Of a stretch of DNA of 49,288 nucleotides, positions 23,676 through 31,782 are shown piece after piece. The position numbers were made by a program, and so were the translations under genes. Below the pieces are notes generated by a model that was not told where the DNA came from, made no database searches, and saw nothing but the letters and a program-made list of their open reading frames with translations. Positions within the stretch are counted from its first letter, which is position 1; every line of letters starts with the position of its first letter. The stretch spans positions 1 to 49,288 of the IMG/VR virus record IMGVR_UViG_3300045282_000095; one strand, given 5' to 3'. Source of the stretch: a virus.

Positions 23676-25679
23676 TCAGCCGCCGGTGTGAACCGTCATG
23701 GTTCCCACGTCGGTCACGTAATGCGGGATCGGCGGGACGTCGCCGCCGATCAGCGTGCCCGAGGACGAGCCGACGCCGAACGCCTGGCCCAGCCCCACGG
23801 CGAGCCCGACGCCCGAGCCGGCCACGTTGGCGACGCCTACCGCCGCCGCTGCGCCGCCGCCATCGGCATTACCGACGCTGGCCGCGAACGAGGCCCCGAT
23901 GGAGGTCGCCGCCCCGAGCCCGATGGCGAGGCCGACCGATGGCGCCGCGCCGGCACCTGTGGCGCTCGCCGTGCCCGTGCCGGCCGCTGTCCCGACCGCT
24001 GGCGCCGCAGCCGCCCCGAACGCCGTGGCCGTGCCCACACCATCGGCGCTGCCGACGCCCGTGATGGTCGCCCGGCCGACCGCGCTCGCCGCGCCTGTGC
24101 CAACCGCCGATCCGACCGAGGGGGCCGTCGCCAGCCCTGCGGCTGCTGCCGCACCGACGCCTGCGGCATTGCCCGCCGTCGCCGCGGTGCCCACACCCAC
24201 CGCAGCGGCCGTGCCGGTGCCAACGGCGAGTCCGGCCGGGCCCGAGGCAATACCGATCGCCGCGCCTACGCCTGCGGCGTTACCGACCGAGGCCGCCGTG
24301 ACCGTGCTGGTAGCGGTGGCCGCACCGGTTCCCGCGGCATTGCCCACGGTGGGCGCGGCGCCTGCCCCGACCGCGGTAGCGGCGCCTGTGCCGGTCGCGC
24401 TGCCGACCGTCGGGGCGCTCGCGGTTCCAACCGCGGTGGCCGCACCGGTTCCCGCTGCGTTGCCGACGCTGGCGACGGTGGCCGCGCCGACCGCTGTTGC
24501 CGCCCCGGTGCCGGCGGCTGTGCCGACAGCCGCGGCCGTAGACACACCGACGCCAGTGGCGGCCCCCACGCCCGCTGCCGAGCCGACGGTGGCGGCGGTG
24601 CCGAGGCCAACGGCGGTGGCCGTGCTGGTACCAGTCGCCGATCCAACGGCACTGGAAAGGGTGGCAGTAGAGCCGACCGCGGTCGCTGCGCCCGTGCCGG
24701 CCGCATTTCCAACGGCCGCCGCCGTTGATCGGCCAACCGCGGTGGCCGCACCGGTCCCGGCGGCGGCACCAACGGCGGCGGCCGTGGATCGACCGACTGC
24801 GGTGGCGGCGCCGGTCCCGGCTGCGGCGCCAACGGCCGTGACCGTGGCTTGGCCGATCGCAGTGGCGGCACCTGTGCCGGTCGCGGAGCCAACGCCGGGT
24901 GACGACACCGTCCCCAGGAACAGCGCCGGCAATTCATATTCAGGAACAACTTGAAAACCTGCGTTGTAAATCGAATTTATCTCAAGAGCCGAGAGTGCCC
25001 TTGTATAGAAGCGCACATCGCCTATGAATCCCGTATAAGAAGTATTTACAGCGTTCACCGCAGCATTACTGAATGCACAATACCCAACACAAAGAAAGGT
25101 GCTTGAAAAGCCGGAGAAAGGCGTTCCAACACCTATGCTCCCTTGAGAAACGCCGTCTATGTACAGCGTAAGAGTTGAACCACCAATGCAAACTGCGGCA
25201 GCATGATGCAATAATCCGTCGTTGAACGCGGCTGATGAAACAACAGCTTTTTCCGCGCCATCATATACACGAGCAGCAATTTTGCCAGTTGAATTTCCTA
25301 TCAAGATTATTCTATCAGAAAAGCTGATACTTGAGCCGTCCTGATTTTGATTAATACCGACTATAGATGCTCCGTTTGCAGTGGTAGTGCTGAACCAACA
25401 GGTTTGCGTGTAAGTCTGTATTGCGCTGCCATTCCCCCAATTTTTGTTTGTTTCGACATTTTGTTGTAGGGTATTATCTAATTGAACACCACTAAGACCA
25501 TTTCGAGCTTGAACAATAGATGGCTTCGTTGAGAGAAAGGTGTGTAATATGGCGTTGTTGCCATTCCCGCTGTAATCATTAAGGCCATAGAATGGCAGCC
25601 AGGTGACAAGACCATTTGCGTTGTCAATGGCCGGGGCAGGCAGAACAGTGAATCGTGAGAATGGCGGCGCTGGCATCAC
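23676..25679 (-). CDS. Minor virion / receptor-binding candidate: LamG-like domain plus 20-residue repeats (667 aa)
   Basis: Residues about 20-245 form a LamG/concanavalin-like jelly roll (LVTWLPFYGLNDYSGNGNNA, then TLTLYIDGVSQGSIGVGTPF and YTGFIGDVRFYTRALSALEI), a fold that often binds glycans. Residues about 260-640 are about 19 copies of a 20-residue unit with consensus VGxAAGTGAATAVGxxTAAx. The C-terminus ends IPHYVTDVGTMTVHTGG. The jelly-roll DNA (24950-25680) is clearly more AT-rich than the rest, suggesting recent acquisition. It may be a host-binding appendage with a repetitive stalk. Confidence 0.8.
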   Translation of the reverse strand: MMPAPPFSRFTVLPAPAIDNANGLVTWLPFYGLNDYSGNGNNAILHTFLSTKPSIVQARNGLSGVQLDNTLQQNVETNKNWGNGSAIQTYTQTCWFSTTTANGASIVGINQNQDGSSISFSDRIILIGNSTGKIAARVYDGAEKAVVSSAAFNDGLLHHAAAVCIGGSTLTLYIDGVSQGSIGVGTPFSGFSSTFLCVGYCAFSNAAVNAVNTSYTGFIGDVRFYTRALSALEINSIYNAGFQVVPEYELPALFLGTVSSPGVGSATGTGAATAIGQATVTAVGAAAGTGAATAVGRSTAAAVGAAAGTGAATAVGRSTAAAVGNAAGTGAATAVGSTATLSSAVGSATGTSTATAVGLGTAATVGSAAGVGAATGVGVSTAAAVGTAAGTGAATAVGAATVASVGNAAGTGAATAVGTASAPTVGSATGTGAATAVGAGAAPTVGNAAGTGAATATSTVTAASVGNAAGVGAAIGIASGPAGLAVGTGTAAAVGVGTAATAGNAAGVGAAAAAGLATAPSVGSAVGTGAASAVGRATITGVGSADGVGTATAFGAAAAPAVGTAAGTGTASATGAGAAPSVGLAIGLGAATSIGASFAASVGNADGGGAAAAVGVANVAGSGVGLAVGLGQAFGVGSSSGTLIGGDVPPIPHYVTDVGTMTVHTGG
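23760..24905 (-). repeat. In-frame 60-bp tandem repeats (Val/Gly/Ala/Thr stalk)
   Basis: The minus-strand frame reads a 20-residue unit (VGxAAGTGAATAVGxxTAAx) about 19 times, with variable positions 15-20 and a few length variants. Repeats are imperfect at the DNA level but in register every 60 bp. This regularity also opens long artificial frames on the plus strand. Confidence 0.85.
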
Positions 25680-25685
25680 GCCATC

Positions 25686-26156
25686 CTATGCAATGGACCT
25701 ATTGTAGGTTCGATATTGGCAAGTGTTTCCACTCGACCCGACCAAGGTGGCACCTGCCTGATTGTAGAATACGAATTTGAACGATCCCGGCGGGAGAATG
25801 ATACGGGTCAGGTTTCCCACAATGGCCGCCGCGCCAGTGTTGAATCCGATGTTGCCGACCCAATAATTGCCAGGAGGCGGCCCGGCAGCAGACGTGCCAA
25901 AGCGTCCGTCGCCGTAGGTCGTGCCGTCCTTGTTGAGCGGATAGAGATAGATGCCGATGTAGTTTGGCGCAGCGGCGGTGATTGAGCCGAGCGCAATCGA
26001 CAGATCGGCAAATATGTCGAGCGCCGTGCCGTTGGTGATGTTGAGGTCCGACAGGATCGCGTTGCCATTGACGATCGAGTTGAGCGTTGCCGTGCTGAAT
26101 GCGTCGGTCCAGGTAAGTCCGACGCCGGCACCAGCAATCCATTTCTCAACGCTCAT
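25686..26156 (-). CDS. Putative minor virion protein (156 aa)
   Basis: The product begins MSVEKWIAGAGVGLTWTDAF and is beta-rich with many Gly/Asn/Thr residues (NYIGIYLYPLNKDGTTYGDG, GFNTGAAAIVGNLTRIILPP). This resembles decoration or fibre-associated proteins. It lies between the LAGLIDADG gene and the LamG protein gene, with ATGA coupling to the former. No family is recognised. Confidence 0.7.
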   Translation of the reverse strand: MSVEKWIAGAGVGLTWTDAFSTATLNSIVNGNAILSDLNITNGTALDIFADLSIALGSITAAAPNYIGIYLYPLNKDGTTYGDGRFGTSAAGPPPGNYWVGNIGFNTGAAAIVGNLTRIILPPGSFKFVFYNQAGATLVGSSGNTCQYRTYNRSIA

Positions 26157-26548
26157 GGCATCACCTTCTCGCGCAACCAGCGAGCACGCTGTGCCTCACT
26201 TCTTGAATTGTTATCACGAAACCTTTGTATGCAAATCTCAATTTGTTGTTTTCTTCTTAAAGACATTAACGTCCACAACGTCATCATTAAGCCAATTCCG
26301 GCCTTGCCGCATAATTGCCACCGCCAAATAGGGTTTCCCGTATGCATATTGTGGCGATAAATATGGCCGCCAAATAAGCGCTGTAATCTTTCCAATGGTT
26401 CAGTGTTCGTTTGCCCTGCATTGACGCTGAATGTTGCTGATCGACGAACAATGCCAGTTGCATGACGTTTTTGGTACGATCCAGTAAACGATCCCTCGCC
26501 TTCAAGAAATCCGGCGGCCCAATAAATATCGGTCATCTCCACAGCCAT
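26153..26548 (-). CDS. LAGLIDADG homing endonuclease (131 aa)
   Basis: Residues 8-20 (IYWAAGFLEGEGSF) carry one LAGLIDADG motif. They are followed by a beta-sheet-like region (ATFSVNAGQTNTEPLERLQR, GGHIYRHNMHTGNPIWRW) and a helical end. One motif implies action as a homodimer. It is free-standing, not in an intron, and fits into the operon by 4-bp ATGA overlaps at both ends. Local base composition is more AT-rich than in its neighbours, consistent with mobile origin. It would cut an allele lacking the insertion and spread by repair. Confidence 0.86.
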   Translation of the reverse strand: MAVEMTDIYWAAGFLEGEGSFTGSYQKRHATGIVRRSATFSVNAGQTNTEPLERLQRLFGGHIYRHNMHTGNPIWRWQLCGKAGIGLMMTLWTLMSLRRKQQIEICIQRFRDNNSRSEAQRARWLREKVMP

Positions 26549-26976
26549 CAGGTAAGCCCTCCGGCCGCGACAAGATCATCGAGGGAAACCGGGGAGTTCA
26601 GGGCGCCACCGCCCTGCGCGATTGTCGCCTGCCACCACGGGATTGTGGTCGTGTCCAGCGGCGTGACCAGCGCGGACAGATTGGCAAGCGTTGTTGTCTT
26701 GCCGGCAAACAACGCCTGAATGCCAAGCCTGATCGACGATCCAACCGAAGCGTCGACTTGCGATCCGGCGAGCAGTAGCGTCAATTGACTGACCTGCAAT
26801 TGCGTGAGCGCGGCAAGGTCGGCAAAGACGATCGAATTGAGAATTTGCGATGGCGCTAGAATAGCCTTGCCGGGCGGCCCGGCTACCGTGATGGCGTTGA
26901 TCTGCGCCAGCTTGGCCGCGGTCGTTCCCGGCGTAAGCGTCGCCCATTTGGCAATGAGTGCAGTGTAATAGGCCAT
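26548..26976 (-). CDS. Putative virion protein (142 aa)
   Basis: The product begins MAYYTALIAKWATLTPGTTA and is a regular Ala/Leu/Ile helical protein (AALTQLQVSQLTLLLAGSQV). It ends in a Gly-rich segment (QGGGALNSPVSLDDLVAAGG). Proteins starting MAYYTALIAKWATLxxGTTxxKLxxIN are common in the minor structural gene region of many phages. Function is unknown. The start has no strong SD but is one base from the upstream stop. Confidence 0.7.
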   Translation of the reverse strand: MAYYTALIAKWATLTPGTTAAKLAQINAITVAGPPGKAILAPSQILNSIVFADLAALTQLQVSQLTLLLAGSQVDASVGSSIRLGIQALFAGKTTTLANLSALVTPLDTTTIPWWQATIAQGGGALNSPVSLDDLVAAGGLT

Positions 26977-26977
26977 G

Positions 26978-27169
26978 TCACTGTTGCTTTGCCTCTTGGT
27001 AGGCCGCCTGCATGCGCTTCTTGACCTCCTCGGGATCGGTGGCGCCCTCGGCATATGCCTTAGCGATGGCGTCGGACATCGCCTTCTGCAAGCGCTTGCC
27101 CGTCTCTGGGTCCCTCGACGTGACTGCGGTGCCGACCGCCTCGACCAGGCCCAATTTTTTCTCGCTCAT
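26978..27169 (-). CDS. Small charged helical protein (63 aa)
   Basis: ATG at 27169 is chosen because it overlaps the upstream stop (ATGA). The product begins MSEKKLGLVEAVGTAVTSRD and is Lys/Glu/Ala-rich with helix-forming stretches (EEVKKRMQAAYQEAKQQ). No motif is recognised. It is probably a minor virion or assembly protein by location. Confidence 0.64.
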   Translation of the reverse strand: MSEKKLGLVEAVGTAVTSRDPETGKRLQKAMSDAIAKAYAEGATDPEEVKKRMQAAYQEAKQQ

Positions 27170-27456
27170 CCGCGTGGCCTCCACCATCTTTTTGATAGTC
27201 GCAACTCCATTGGCAGCATCGAACCGCAGCCGCCGTTATAGCGCTCGCGCAGCCAGCTATCCGAATAACGTCGCATGCTCAGAGGAAGGGATTCCGCGCC
27301 CGTGCGCGCCATGTGCAGGGTCAACAGGGTTTCGCGTTCGTTCGATGGTTGATCGAGATGTGGGGCAACGTGCTTCCACAGCCGCATCATGCCGCGGACA
27401 TCAAGCTCCGCGAGGCATCTGCGAAACTCCGCGGCATGAGCAAGCGCCTGATCCAT
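27166..27456 (-). CDS. Protein of unknown function (96 aa)
   Basis: The product begins MDQALAHAAEFRRCLAELDV and includes GMMRLWKHVAPHLDQPSNER and LRERYNGGCGSMLPMELRLS. Helical basic proteins with a similar VAPHLPQP core and a conserved N-terminal half occur in phage structural gene clusters. A start at 27456 gives full length. The preceding gene is the HNH endonuclease, so this gene may have been separated from its ancestral upstream neighbour (28209) by that insertion. Confidence 0.65.
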   Translation of the reverse strand: MDQALAHAAEFRRCLAELDVRGMMRLWKHVAPHLDQPSNERETLLTLHMARTGAESLPLSMRRYSDSWLRERYNGGCGSMLPMELRLSKRWWRPRG

Positions 27457-27465
27457 CGTGTCTCA

Positions 27466-28110
27466 TCAGCTTGAGAGGGCTTTGTGCCCGATATTGTGAG
27501 AGCCGCAGTCGAGGCAATACATCGCAGTGTGCTTCCCGTGCTTTCCTTGACGCAGTTCAAGATTTTCTGGGCGATTGTCGGTCTTGTCGCCGTTGATGTG
27601 GTGAACGGTCTCGGTCGGCAGCAGCACGCGACCGAGATTGCGCGCGAGGACCAAGCGGTGCTCAAGAACATAACGCGACGCGCCCCGGTTTTTCTGTGCC
27701 ATCGGTGCCATCGGATCATCCGGGGCAATCCACACGTTCACGTATCCCTGAGTATCCACCACACGACCGCCGCGCCAATGGGGGCCAGATGGGCCAATCA
27801 ACTTTGAACGCACCAACTCGGGATGCTTATCGTTGAAAAAATGCATCATCGTGTTGTAGTGCCTTCCCATCTTTTGAGCGACCTCATTGAAGGACAGGCC
27901 GCTTTCGTAGAGAGCCTTGGCAGTTTCCATTTCTTGCGACGTCATTTTCGGTTTGGAGTCTCTGATTTCAACGCCTGCCCTTTTCAGGGTATCGAGCACC
28001 GTTTCCGTCAAACAACCGTGCGCCCTAGCTATCGAACTCGCTGACTTGCCGCTCCTGTACTCAGCCAAAACTACATCCAGCGCATCGCCTTGGAATCTCC
28101 TGGCCACCAT
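27466..28110 (-). CDS. HNH homing endonuclease with N-terminal DNA-binding region (214 aa)
   Basis: ATG at 28110 has ATGGAGAAATCAA upstream. The N-terminal half contains two HTH-like units (SASSIARAHGCLTETVLDTL and LSFNEVAQKMGRHYNTMMHF). The catalytic part holds RYVLEHRLVLARNLGR, then VHHINGDKTDNRPENLEL (H-H-N pattern) near residues 170-187. The C-terminus has YCLDCGSHNIG. It is flanked by AT-rich DNA (28111-28208, no gene). It lies between two minor virion genes and is a selfish endonuclease of the phage HNH type. Confidence 0.87.
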   Translation of the reverse strand: MVARRFQGDALDVVLAEYRSGKSASSIARAHGCLTETVLDTLKRAGVEIRDSKPKMTSQEMETAKALYESGLSFNEVAQKMGRHYNTMMHFFNDKHPELVRSKLIGPSGPHWRGGRVVDTQGYVNVWIAPDDPMAPMAQKNRGASRYVLEHRLVLARNLGRVLLPTETVHHINGDKTDNRPENLELRQGKHGKHTAMYCLDCGSHNIGHKALSS

Positions 28111-28208
28111 TTGATTTCTCCATGTTATGATACATGAAGCTGTATCAAGTAGTGGAGTAGATTTAAACCCTATTACCACACCTCCTGCCAAATACTTGAT
28201 TTTCCTAA
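28111..28208 (-). other. AT-rich intergenic stretch upstream of the HNH endonuclease
   Basis: About 98 bases with markedly lower GC than the flanking virion genes and no coding frame. It contains GATACATGAAGCTGTATC, an imperfect palindrome, near 28130-28147. It could hold the endonuclease promoter or part of the inserted element. Confidence 0.4.
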
Positions 28209-28652
28209 TCAATCCAAGGTAATCGCTGTGGCGACTGTGAGGGACGGCGTCACCCCCGAACCAACTACAATGTTCGGGGTGACCGTTCCGGACCACAGGA
28301 TTGCCGTTGCACCGCCGCCGGTCTTGCCGGTGGAGAAGAACGTCACGGTCCCTGACCCACCCGTTCCGGCCGGGAAGGTGATCGAGGCGGTGGGGTTGAC
28401 GGTCGTCGGCGAGGTGCCGCTGACCGCCCAGCCGGGTGTGGCCGTGGTACGCGGGACGGAGACGCGCGCGTATGAGGTGTAGGTGGTTTCGCTCGACGAC
28501 ATGGTGCCGGCGTCGGTCGGGTCGGCGGTGTGCAGCGCGACGTCGACGTTGGTCTGCGGCGTGGTCGCGGCGTTGTCCGCGTAGTTGGCCCAGGCCGTGG
28601 CGTTGAAGATCAGTTTGAGGATATTGGCTTCTGTGCTGTCGCTGATGCTCAT
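28209..28652 (-). CDS. Putative phage structural protein (147 aa)
   Basis: The product begins MSISDSTEANILKLIFNATA and continues with VDVALHTADPTDAGTMSSSE and SYARVSVPRTTATPGWAVSG. The ALHTADP...SYARV pattern is a hallmark of a widespread small virion/tail-associated family. The rest is beta-rich with GTGGSGTVTFFSTGKTGGGA. Its start overlaps the upstream stop (ATGA). It is likely exposed on the particle. Confidence 0.76.
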   Translation of the reverse strand: MSISDSTEANILKLIFNATAWANYADNAATTPQTNVDVALHTADPTDAGTMSSSETTYTSYARVSVPRTTATPGWAVSGTSPTTVNPTASITFPAGTGGSGTVTFFSTGKTGGGATAILWSGTVTPNIVVGSGVTPSLTVATAITLD

Positions 28653-29155
28653 CCCGCGAGCTCCTTGAATTTGGCAATGCGGGCATCAAGCGCCGCGCGC
28701 TTTGCCTCGTATTCCTCGAACTGGATCCTGACTTGGTTCTCTTTGACCTGTGCGAGGTTCTCGCGCTGCCCGACCTGATATTCCCGGTCGGCGAGCACCT
28801 TCGTGGCCGCGGCCGAGTCATCGGCAAACTGCTGCTGCTCCTTGCCAAACGCCTTGAGCCGCTCGGCCAAATCCTTTTCCATCTTGTCCAGGTCGGCGGC
28901 GCGCTGCGCGCTCTTTTCAATCAGGGCATTTGACCGCGCTGCCATCGCCTCGGACTCGGCTATGTCCTGCTGCGCCTTGGCGGACGCGGCTTCGCTTTCG
29001 GCCTTTGCCTTCTCGAGCGCGGCTTGTTGCGCCTGCAGGTCGGCGATCAGCTTCTTGACGCCATCCGGATCGGCCGTCACAGCCTGCAGGACCCCAATGA
29101 AGCCAATGGCTGCATTGAGGTCTGCTGGCGGTACGCTCGGTCCAAGACCCGGCAA
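28649..29155 (-). CDS. Coiled-coil virion-region protein (168 aa), TTG start
   Basis: The frame begins at TTG 29155, 12 nt after the previous stop, with GAAGGAACG upstream. Residues 35-165 are one long coiled coil (LQAQQAALEKAKAESEAASA, KMEKDLAERLKAFGKEQQQF). Similar helical proteins lie near major capsid genes in other podoviruses and may be assembly factors or fibres. No enzymatic motif. Confidence 0.7.
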   Translation of the reverse strand: MPGLGPSVPPADLNAAIGFIGVLQAVTADPDGVKKLIADLQAQQAALEKAKAESEAASAKAQQDIAESEAMAARSNALIEKSAQRAADLDKMEKDLAERLKAFGKEQQQFADDSAAATKVLADREYQVGQRENLAQVKENQVRIQFEEYEAKRAALDARIAKFKELAG

Positions 29156-29166
29156 GGAACGTTCCT

Positions 29167-29457
29167 TCAGGTGTTGGCGATCGTGGCCAGCTTATGGCCC
29201 CCAATCACCTCGAAATATTCGGTCTGGTTGGCCGCCATCCGCGCGCTATCGACGGTCGCCGTCGGGTTGACGCCGATCGCAATCGAGCAGATGACGTCGG
29301 TGTTTACCCGGATCAGTCGGGTGTCCAAGCCGAAAGCCGTGGACTGCGTCGATCCCGCGGCAACGGCGACGGTTTGCGATGTCAGATTCGGCCACTTGAC
29401 CGTCTGCATTCCGGCGACGGACCCGGCGTTGAACTCGGTGATCTGGACCTTCGCCAT
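29167..29457 (-). CDS. Small beta-rich virion-region protein (96 aa)
   Basis: The product begins MAKVQITEFNAGSVAGMQTV and is beta-rich with Thr/Val/Ala (SQTVAVAAGSTQSTAFGLDT). Short proteins of this type, starting with MAxxxITEFxG and ending in a charged, flexible tail, are common downstream of capsid genes and probably decorate the head or tail. SD is AGCAAGGTTATGCG. Confidence 0.7.
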   Translation of the reverse strand: MAKVQITEFNAGSVAGMQTVKWPNLTSQTVAVAAGSTQSTAFGLDTRLIRVNTDVICSIAIGVNPTATVDSARMAANQTEYFEVIGGHKLATIANT

Positions 29458-29489
29458 CGCATAACCTTGCTGCCGGCTTTAAACCGGGT

Positions 29490-30017
29490 TTAAACCGGTT
29501 TGTGGACGAGGGGGGCCGTGCCCGCCGCGGCCTTGTCGGCGGCGTCCTTGGCGAGCTTGCGCTCGTACAGGGCCTTTGCGGCGCCAGCCAGCGGCCGGCG
29601 CGGCGCATTCGGATCGGGCCGCGGCGGCGGGCTCGCCAGCAGCGCCTTGGCGGCGGCAACCTTGTCGGCCTCCTCCTTCTCCTTGGCCTCCTTGAGAGCC
29701 GCGGCCTCCACGAGGGCGACCGCCTCGGCGCGGGCCTTGGCGTCGGCAACCATCTCGGCCTTTTCCGCTTCCGTCGGCTCGAGCGGGGGCGGCGGGAGCG
29801 GCGCCGGACCTGGCCGGCCTTCCTTCTTGGCGGCCTCGGTGGCCTCGGCGTGGGCCTTGGCACGAGCGGCGCGGGCCTTCTCGGCGTCGGCCTCCGACCA
29901 CGGCAACAGGCTCCATTCGTCGGGATGCATGGCAACCGCCGATTGCGCGTCGACCGTGTACATCGTCACCGGCCCCTGATCGATGTGGTGGACGACCTTC
30001 TGCATTGCTTCCGTCAT
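29490..30017 (-). CDS. Low-complexity Ala/Lys/Pro protein (175 aa)
   Basis: The N-terminal 45 residues are ordered (MTEAMQKVVHHIDQGPVTMY, then AVAMHPDEWSLLPWSEADAE). The remainder is a helical Ala/Glu/Lys tract interrupted by a Pro run (PAPLPPPPLEPTEAEKAEMV). This probably gives a small folded head with a long flexible tail. SD is GATGGAGAAGATACC. A direct repeat of TTTAAACCGG (29478-29499) spans the stop codon. Confidence 0.65.
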   Translation of the reverse strand: MTEAMQKVVHHIDQGPVTMYTVDAQSAVAMHPDEWSLLPWSEADAEKARAARAKAHAEATEAAKKEGRPGPAPLPPPPLEPTEAEKAEMVADAKARAEAVALVEAAALKEAKEKEEADKVAAAKALLASPPPRPDPNAPRRPLAGAAKALYERKLAKDAADKAAAGTAPLVHKPV

Positions 30018-30030
30018 GGTATCTTCTCCA

Positions 30031-30249
30031 TCAGGAGCCAGCGTTGATCATTCCGGCGCCGTAAGTGTAACTGCCGACATCAACGCCTTGGGCATCGAGA
30101 ATGTGGGACGACGGGGCGCCCGAGCCGACTTGCTGGATGACCTTTTCCAGCAAACGGACGATCTGCCGCCGTTCAGAATCTTTCGTCTCGCCGAAATTCG
30201 ACGTCGGCGTGGATTCGGTAGTAATCGTCAGCGTGAAGTTGCCTGCCAT
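30031..30249 (-). CDS. Small virion-region protein (72 aa)
   Basis: The product begins MAGNFTLTITTESTPTSNFG and continues RRQIVRLLEKVIQQVGSGAP and VGSYTYGAGMINAGS. It combines a beta start, a central helix and a Gly/Tyr end, a pattern common among small proteins adjacent to capsid genes in podoviruses. SD is AAGAGGACACT. Function is unknown. Confidence 0.7.
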   Translation of the reverse strand: MAGNFTLTITTESTPTSNFGETKDSERRQIVRLLEKVIQQVGSGAPSSHILDAQGVDVGSYTYGAGMINAGS

Positions 30250-30258
30250 AGTGTCCTC

Positions 30259-30783
30259 TTAGACATCGATGCCGGCCTTGCTGATCCATGACGTGACCGT
30301 GACCGTGGGGCCAGTCCCGGCCATCGTCACCTGGCAGCGCAGATAGCGGTAGACGATGCGCTGCATCAGGTTGGTGGCCGGAATCTGGAACAGCGTGCCC
30401 GCGGTCCCGGTTGGCGGGATGGCCGGCGTGACGCCGAGCAGAGTCGCGATCTGGCGCAGCGCCGCGGTGGCGGCAAGATCGTGGAAGGCCAGTAATTCGA
30501 CATTGCCGTTGCCGAAAGCCACGTCGTTCGAGCCCAGCAGATGAAACTTGTAGCTTTGATCCGGCGTGAGCAGGATGCTGGTGATGTTCATCGCCCAGAT
30601 GAAATCGGTGCGGCCGGCCCCGGACGACGGGGTGGCACCGCCGAGGTCGAGCTGACCGGAGTTGAGATTGTTGAGGAAGCCGGTGGCCGCAATCACCTGC
30701 GCCGAGGTGAAAGCATTCGCGGCGTCGTAAGGCGTCGCATAGAACGGCACCTGCGACGGAACTGTATTGGCCGTGAGAGCCAT
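30259..30783 (-). CDS. Putative capsid cement/decoration protein (Bbp16-like), 174 aa
   Basis: It lies directly after the major capsid gene, as Bbp16 (cement protein) lies next to Bbp17 in Bordetella phage BPP-1. The product is beta-rich (GRTDFIWAMNITSILLTPDQ, YKFHLLGSNDVAFGNGNVEL, RYLRCQVTMAGTGPTVTVTS), consistent with a jelly-roll decoration protein. SD is ATAGGAGATATCA. Family assignment rests on neighbourhood and general pattern, not on a diagnostic motif. Confidence 0.66.
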   Translation of the reverse strand: MALTANTVPSQVPFYATPYDAANAFTSAQVIAATGFLNNLNSGQLDLGGATPSSGAGRTDFIWAMNITSILLTPDQSYKFHLLGSNDVAFGNGNVELLAFHDLAATAALRQIATLLGVTPAIPPTGTAGTLFQIPATNLMQRIVYRYLRCQVTMAGTGPTVTVTSWISKAGIDV

Positions 30784-30802
30784 TGATATCTCCTATCCGT
30801 CT

Positions 30803-31768
30803 TCAGGCGACGATCGTCGCGCTGGTGATCGAGGTCAGCCGGGCAATCGCGCGCGGATGCTCGCGCACGATGCCCCAATCCCATTTGATGTGTGTCGAGT
30901 CGAACGGCTGCCCGACCATCGGGCCTTCCGCCATCATGGTAAGTGGCGTCTGCTCGATGCAATAGAAGCCGCCATCCCTAAAGCTGACGCAGTAGATCGA
31001 CGATGTGGTGGCGGTGCCGCCGCCGGCGCCGACCTCGGTGAACGGCAAGAGGTCAGGCGAATCGTCGGGCTCGTAGCCGAACAGAATCGGCAGGCCCTTG
31101 AACTTGATGATGCGCCGGCCGAAGTCGTCCTCGGCATAGGCCACGGTCTGGTTGACCAGTGAGTTGTTGCGCGCCGCAGCGTCGAAGAACGGCATCAGCC
31201 CGCGCGGGGCGATCCAGTGCGTCGGCTTGTTCACCAGCCAGTAGAGCTGATCCATGTTGGCGAGCGAGAGCGCAGCGCCGTTGGCAACCACGGAATTGTT
31301 GATCAGGTTCACGCCGGTCGTATTGCAGCGCGCCTGCAGACCGTCGGGCGTGCGAACGTTGGAGCCGTGATCGCCCTTGACGACGTTCTGGCTGAAATAC
31401 TGCCCGAGCGCGATGCTCTTGAGCCGCTCCTGTCGATACTTATGCTCGGTGCCGAGCCGGTCGATGATGGCGCGGTCGACAAAAATGTACTCGTCGATGA
31501 AAAATGTATCTTCCTCGCGCAGGTTGAACGAGCCGGTCTGCTGATTGCCGGCCTCGTTCAAGCCGCGGAAGCCGACCGTCGGCAGCGAACCGATGTCGAG
31601 GAAGGCGCGCTTGCCGAACTGTGCCGGCAGCACCGGCAGCGCCCGCATGACGTCCGAATTCTCCACCATGTTCTCGACGAAGCTGCGGGTCGGATCGTTC
31701 TCGGCCAATCCCTTGGTGTATTCGAGGAACGTGATCGGCGTCGAAATGGTAGCGGTGATCGAGACCAT
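30803..31768 (-). CDS. Major capsid protein (HK97-fold type, BPP-1-like), 321 aa
   Basis: The product begins MVSITATISTPITFLEYTKG and includes ALPVLPAQFGKRAFLDIGSL, FFIDEYIFVDRAIIDRLGTE and a C-terminal DGGFYCIEQTPLTMMAEGPM. Length and the layout N-arm, E-loop-like region (GSFNLREEDTFF) and P-domain fit podovirus HK97-fold capsid proteins. It follows portal and scaffold in the expected order. The SD GACGGAGGACCGCTAG is strong, as needed for a highly expressed gene. Confidence 0.85.
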   Translation of the reverse strand: MVSITATISTPITFLEYTKGLAENDPTRSFVENMVENSDVMRALPVLPAQFGKRAFLDIGSLPTVGFRGLNEAGNQQTGSFNLREEDTFFIDEYIFVDRAIIDRLGTEHKYRQERLKSIALGQYFSQNVVKGDHGSNVRTPDGLQARCNTTGVNLINNSVVANGAALSLANMDQLYWLVNKPTHWIAPRGLMPFFDAAARNNSLVNQTVAYAEDDFGRRIIKFKGLPILFGYEPDDSPDLLPFTEVGAGGGTATTSSIYCVSFRDGGFYCIEQTPLTMMAEGPMVGQPFDSTHIKWDWGIVREHPRAIARLTSITSATIVA

Positions 31769-31782
31769 CTAGCGGTCCTCCG

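Noticed and set aside
23760-24905. Regular repeats resembling a CRISPR array
   Set aside because: The 60-bp units are imperfect, contain no unique spacers and are in frame within a coding sequence.
22980-24954. Long plus-strand open frames (582 and 399 codons) opposite the repeat region
   Set aside because: They are produced by the 60-bp in-frame repeats of the minus-strand gene and are Pro/Ala/Thr or Arg/Gly low complexity. The minus frame has a recognisable LamG domain.
29478-29499. TTTAAACCGG direct repeat as terminator
   Set aside because: It forms only a weak imperfect stem, has no T-run and partly overlaps the end of a coding sequence, within an operon that must be read through.
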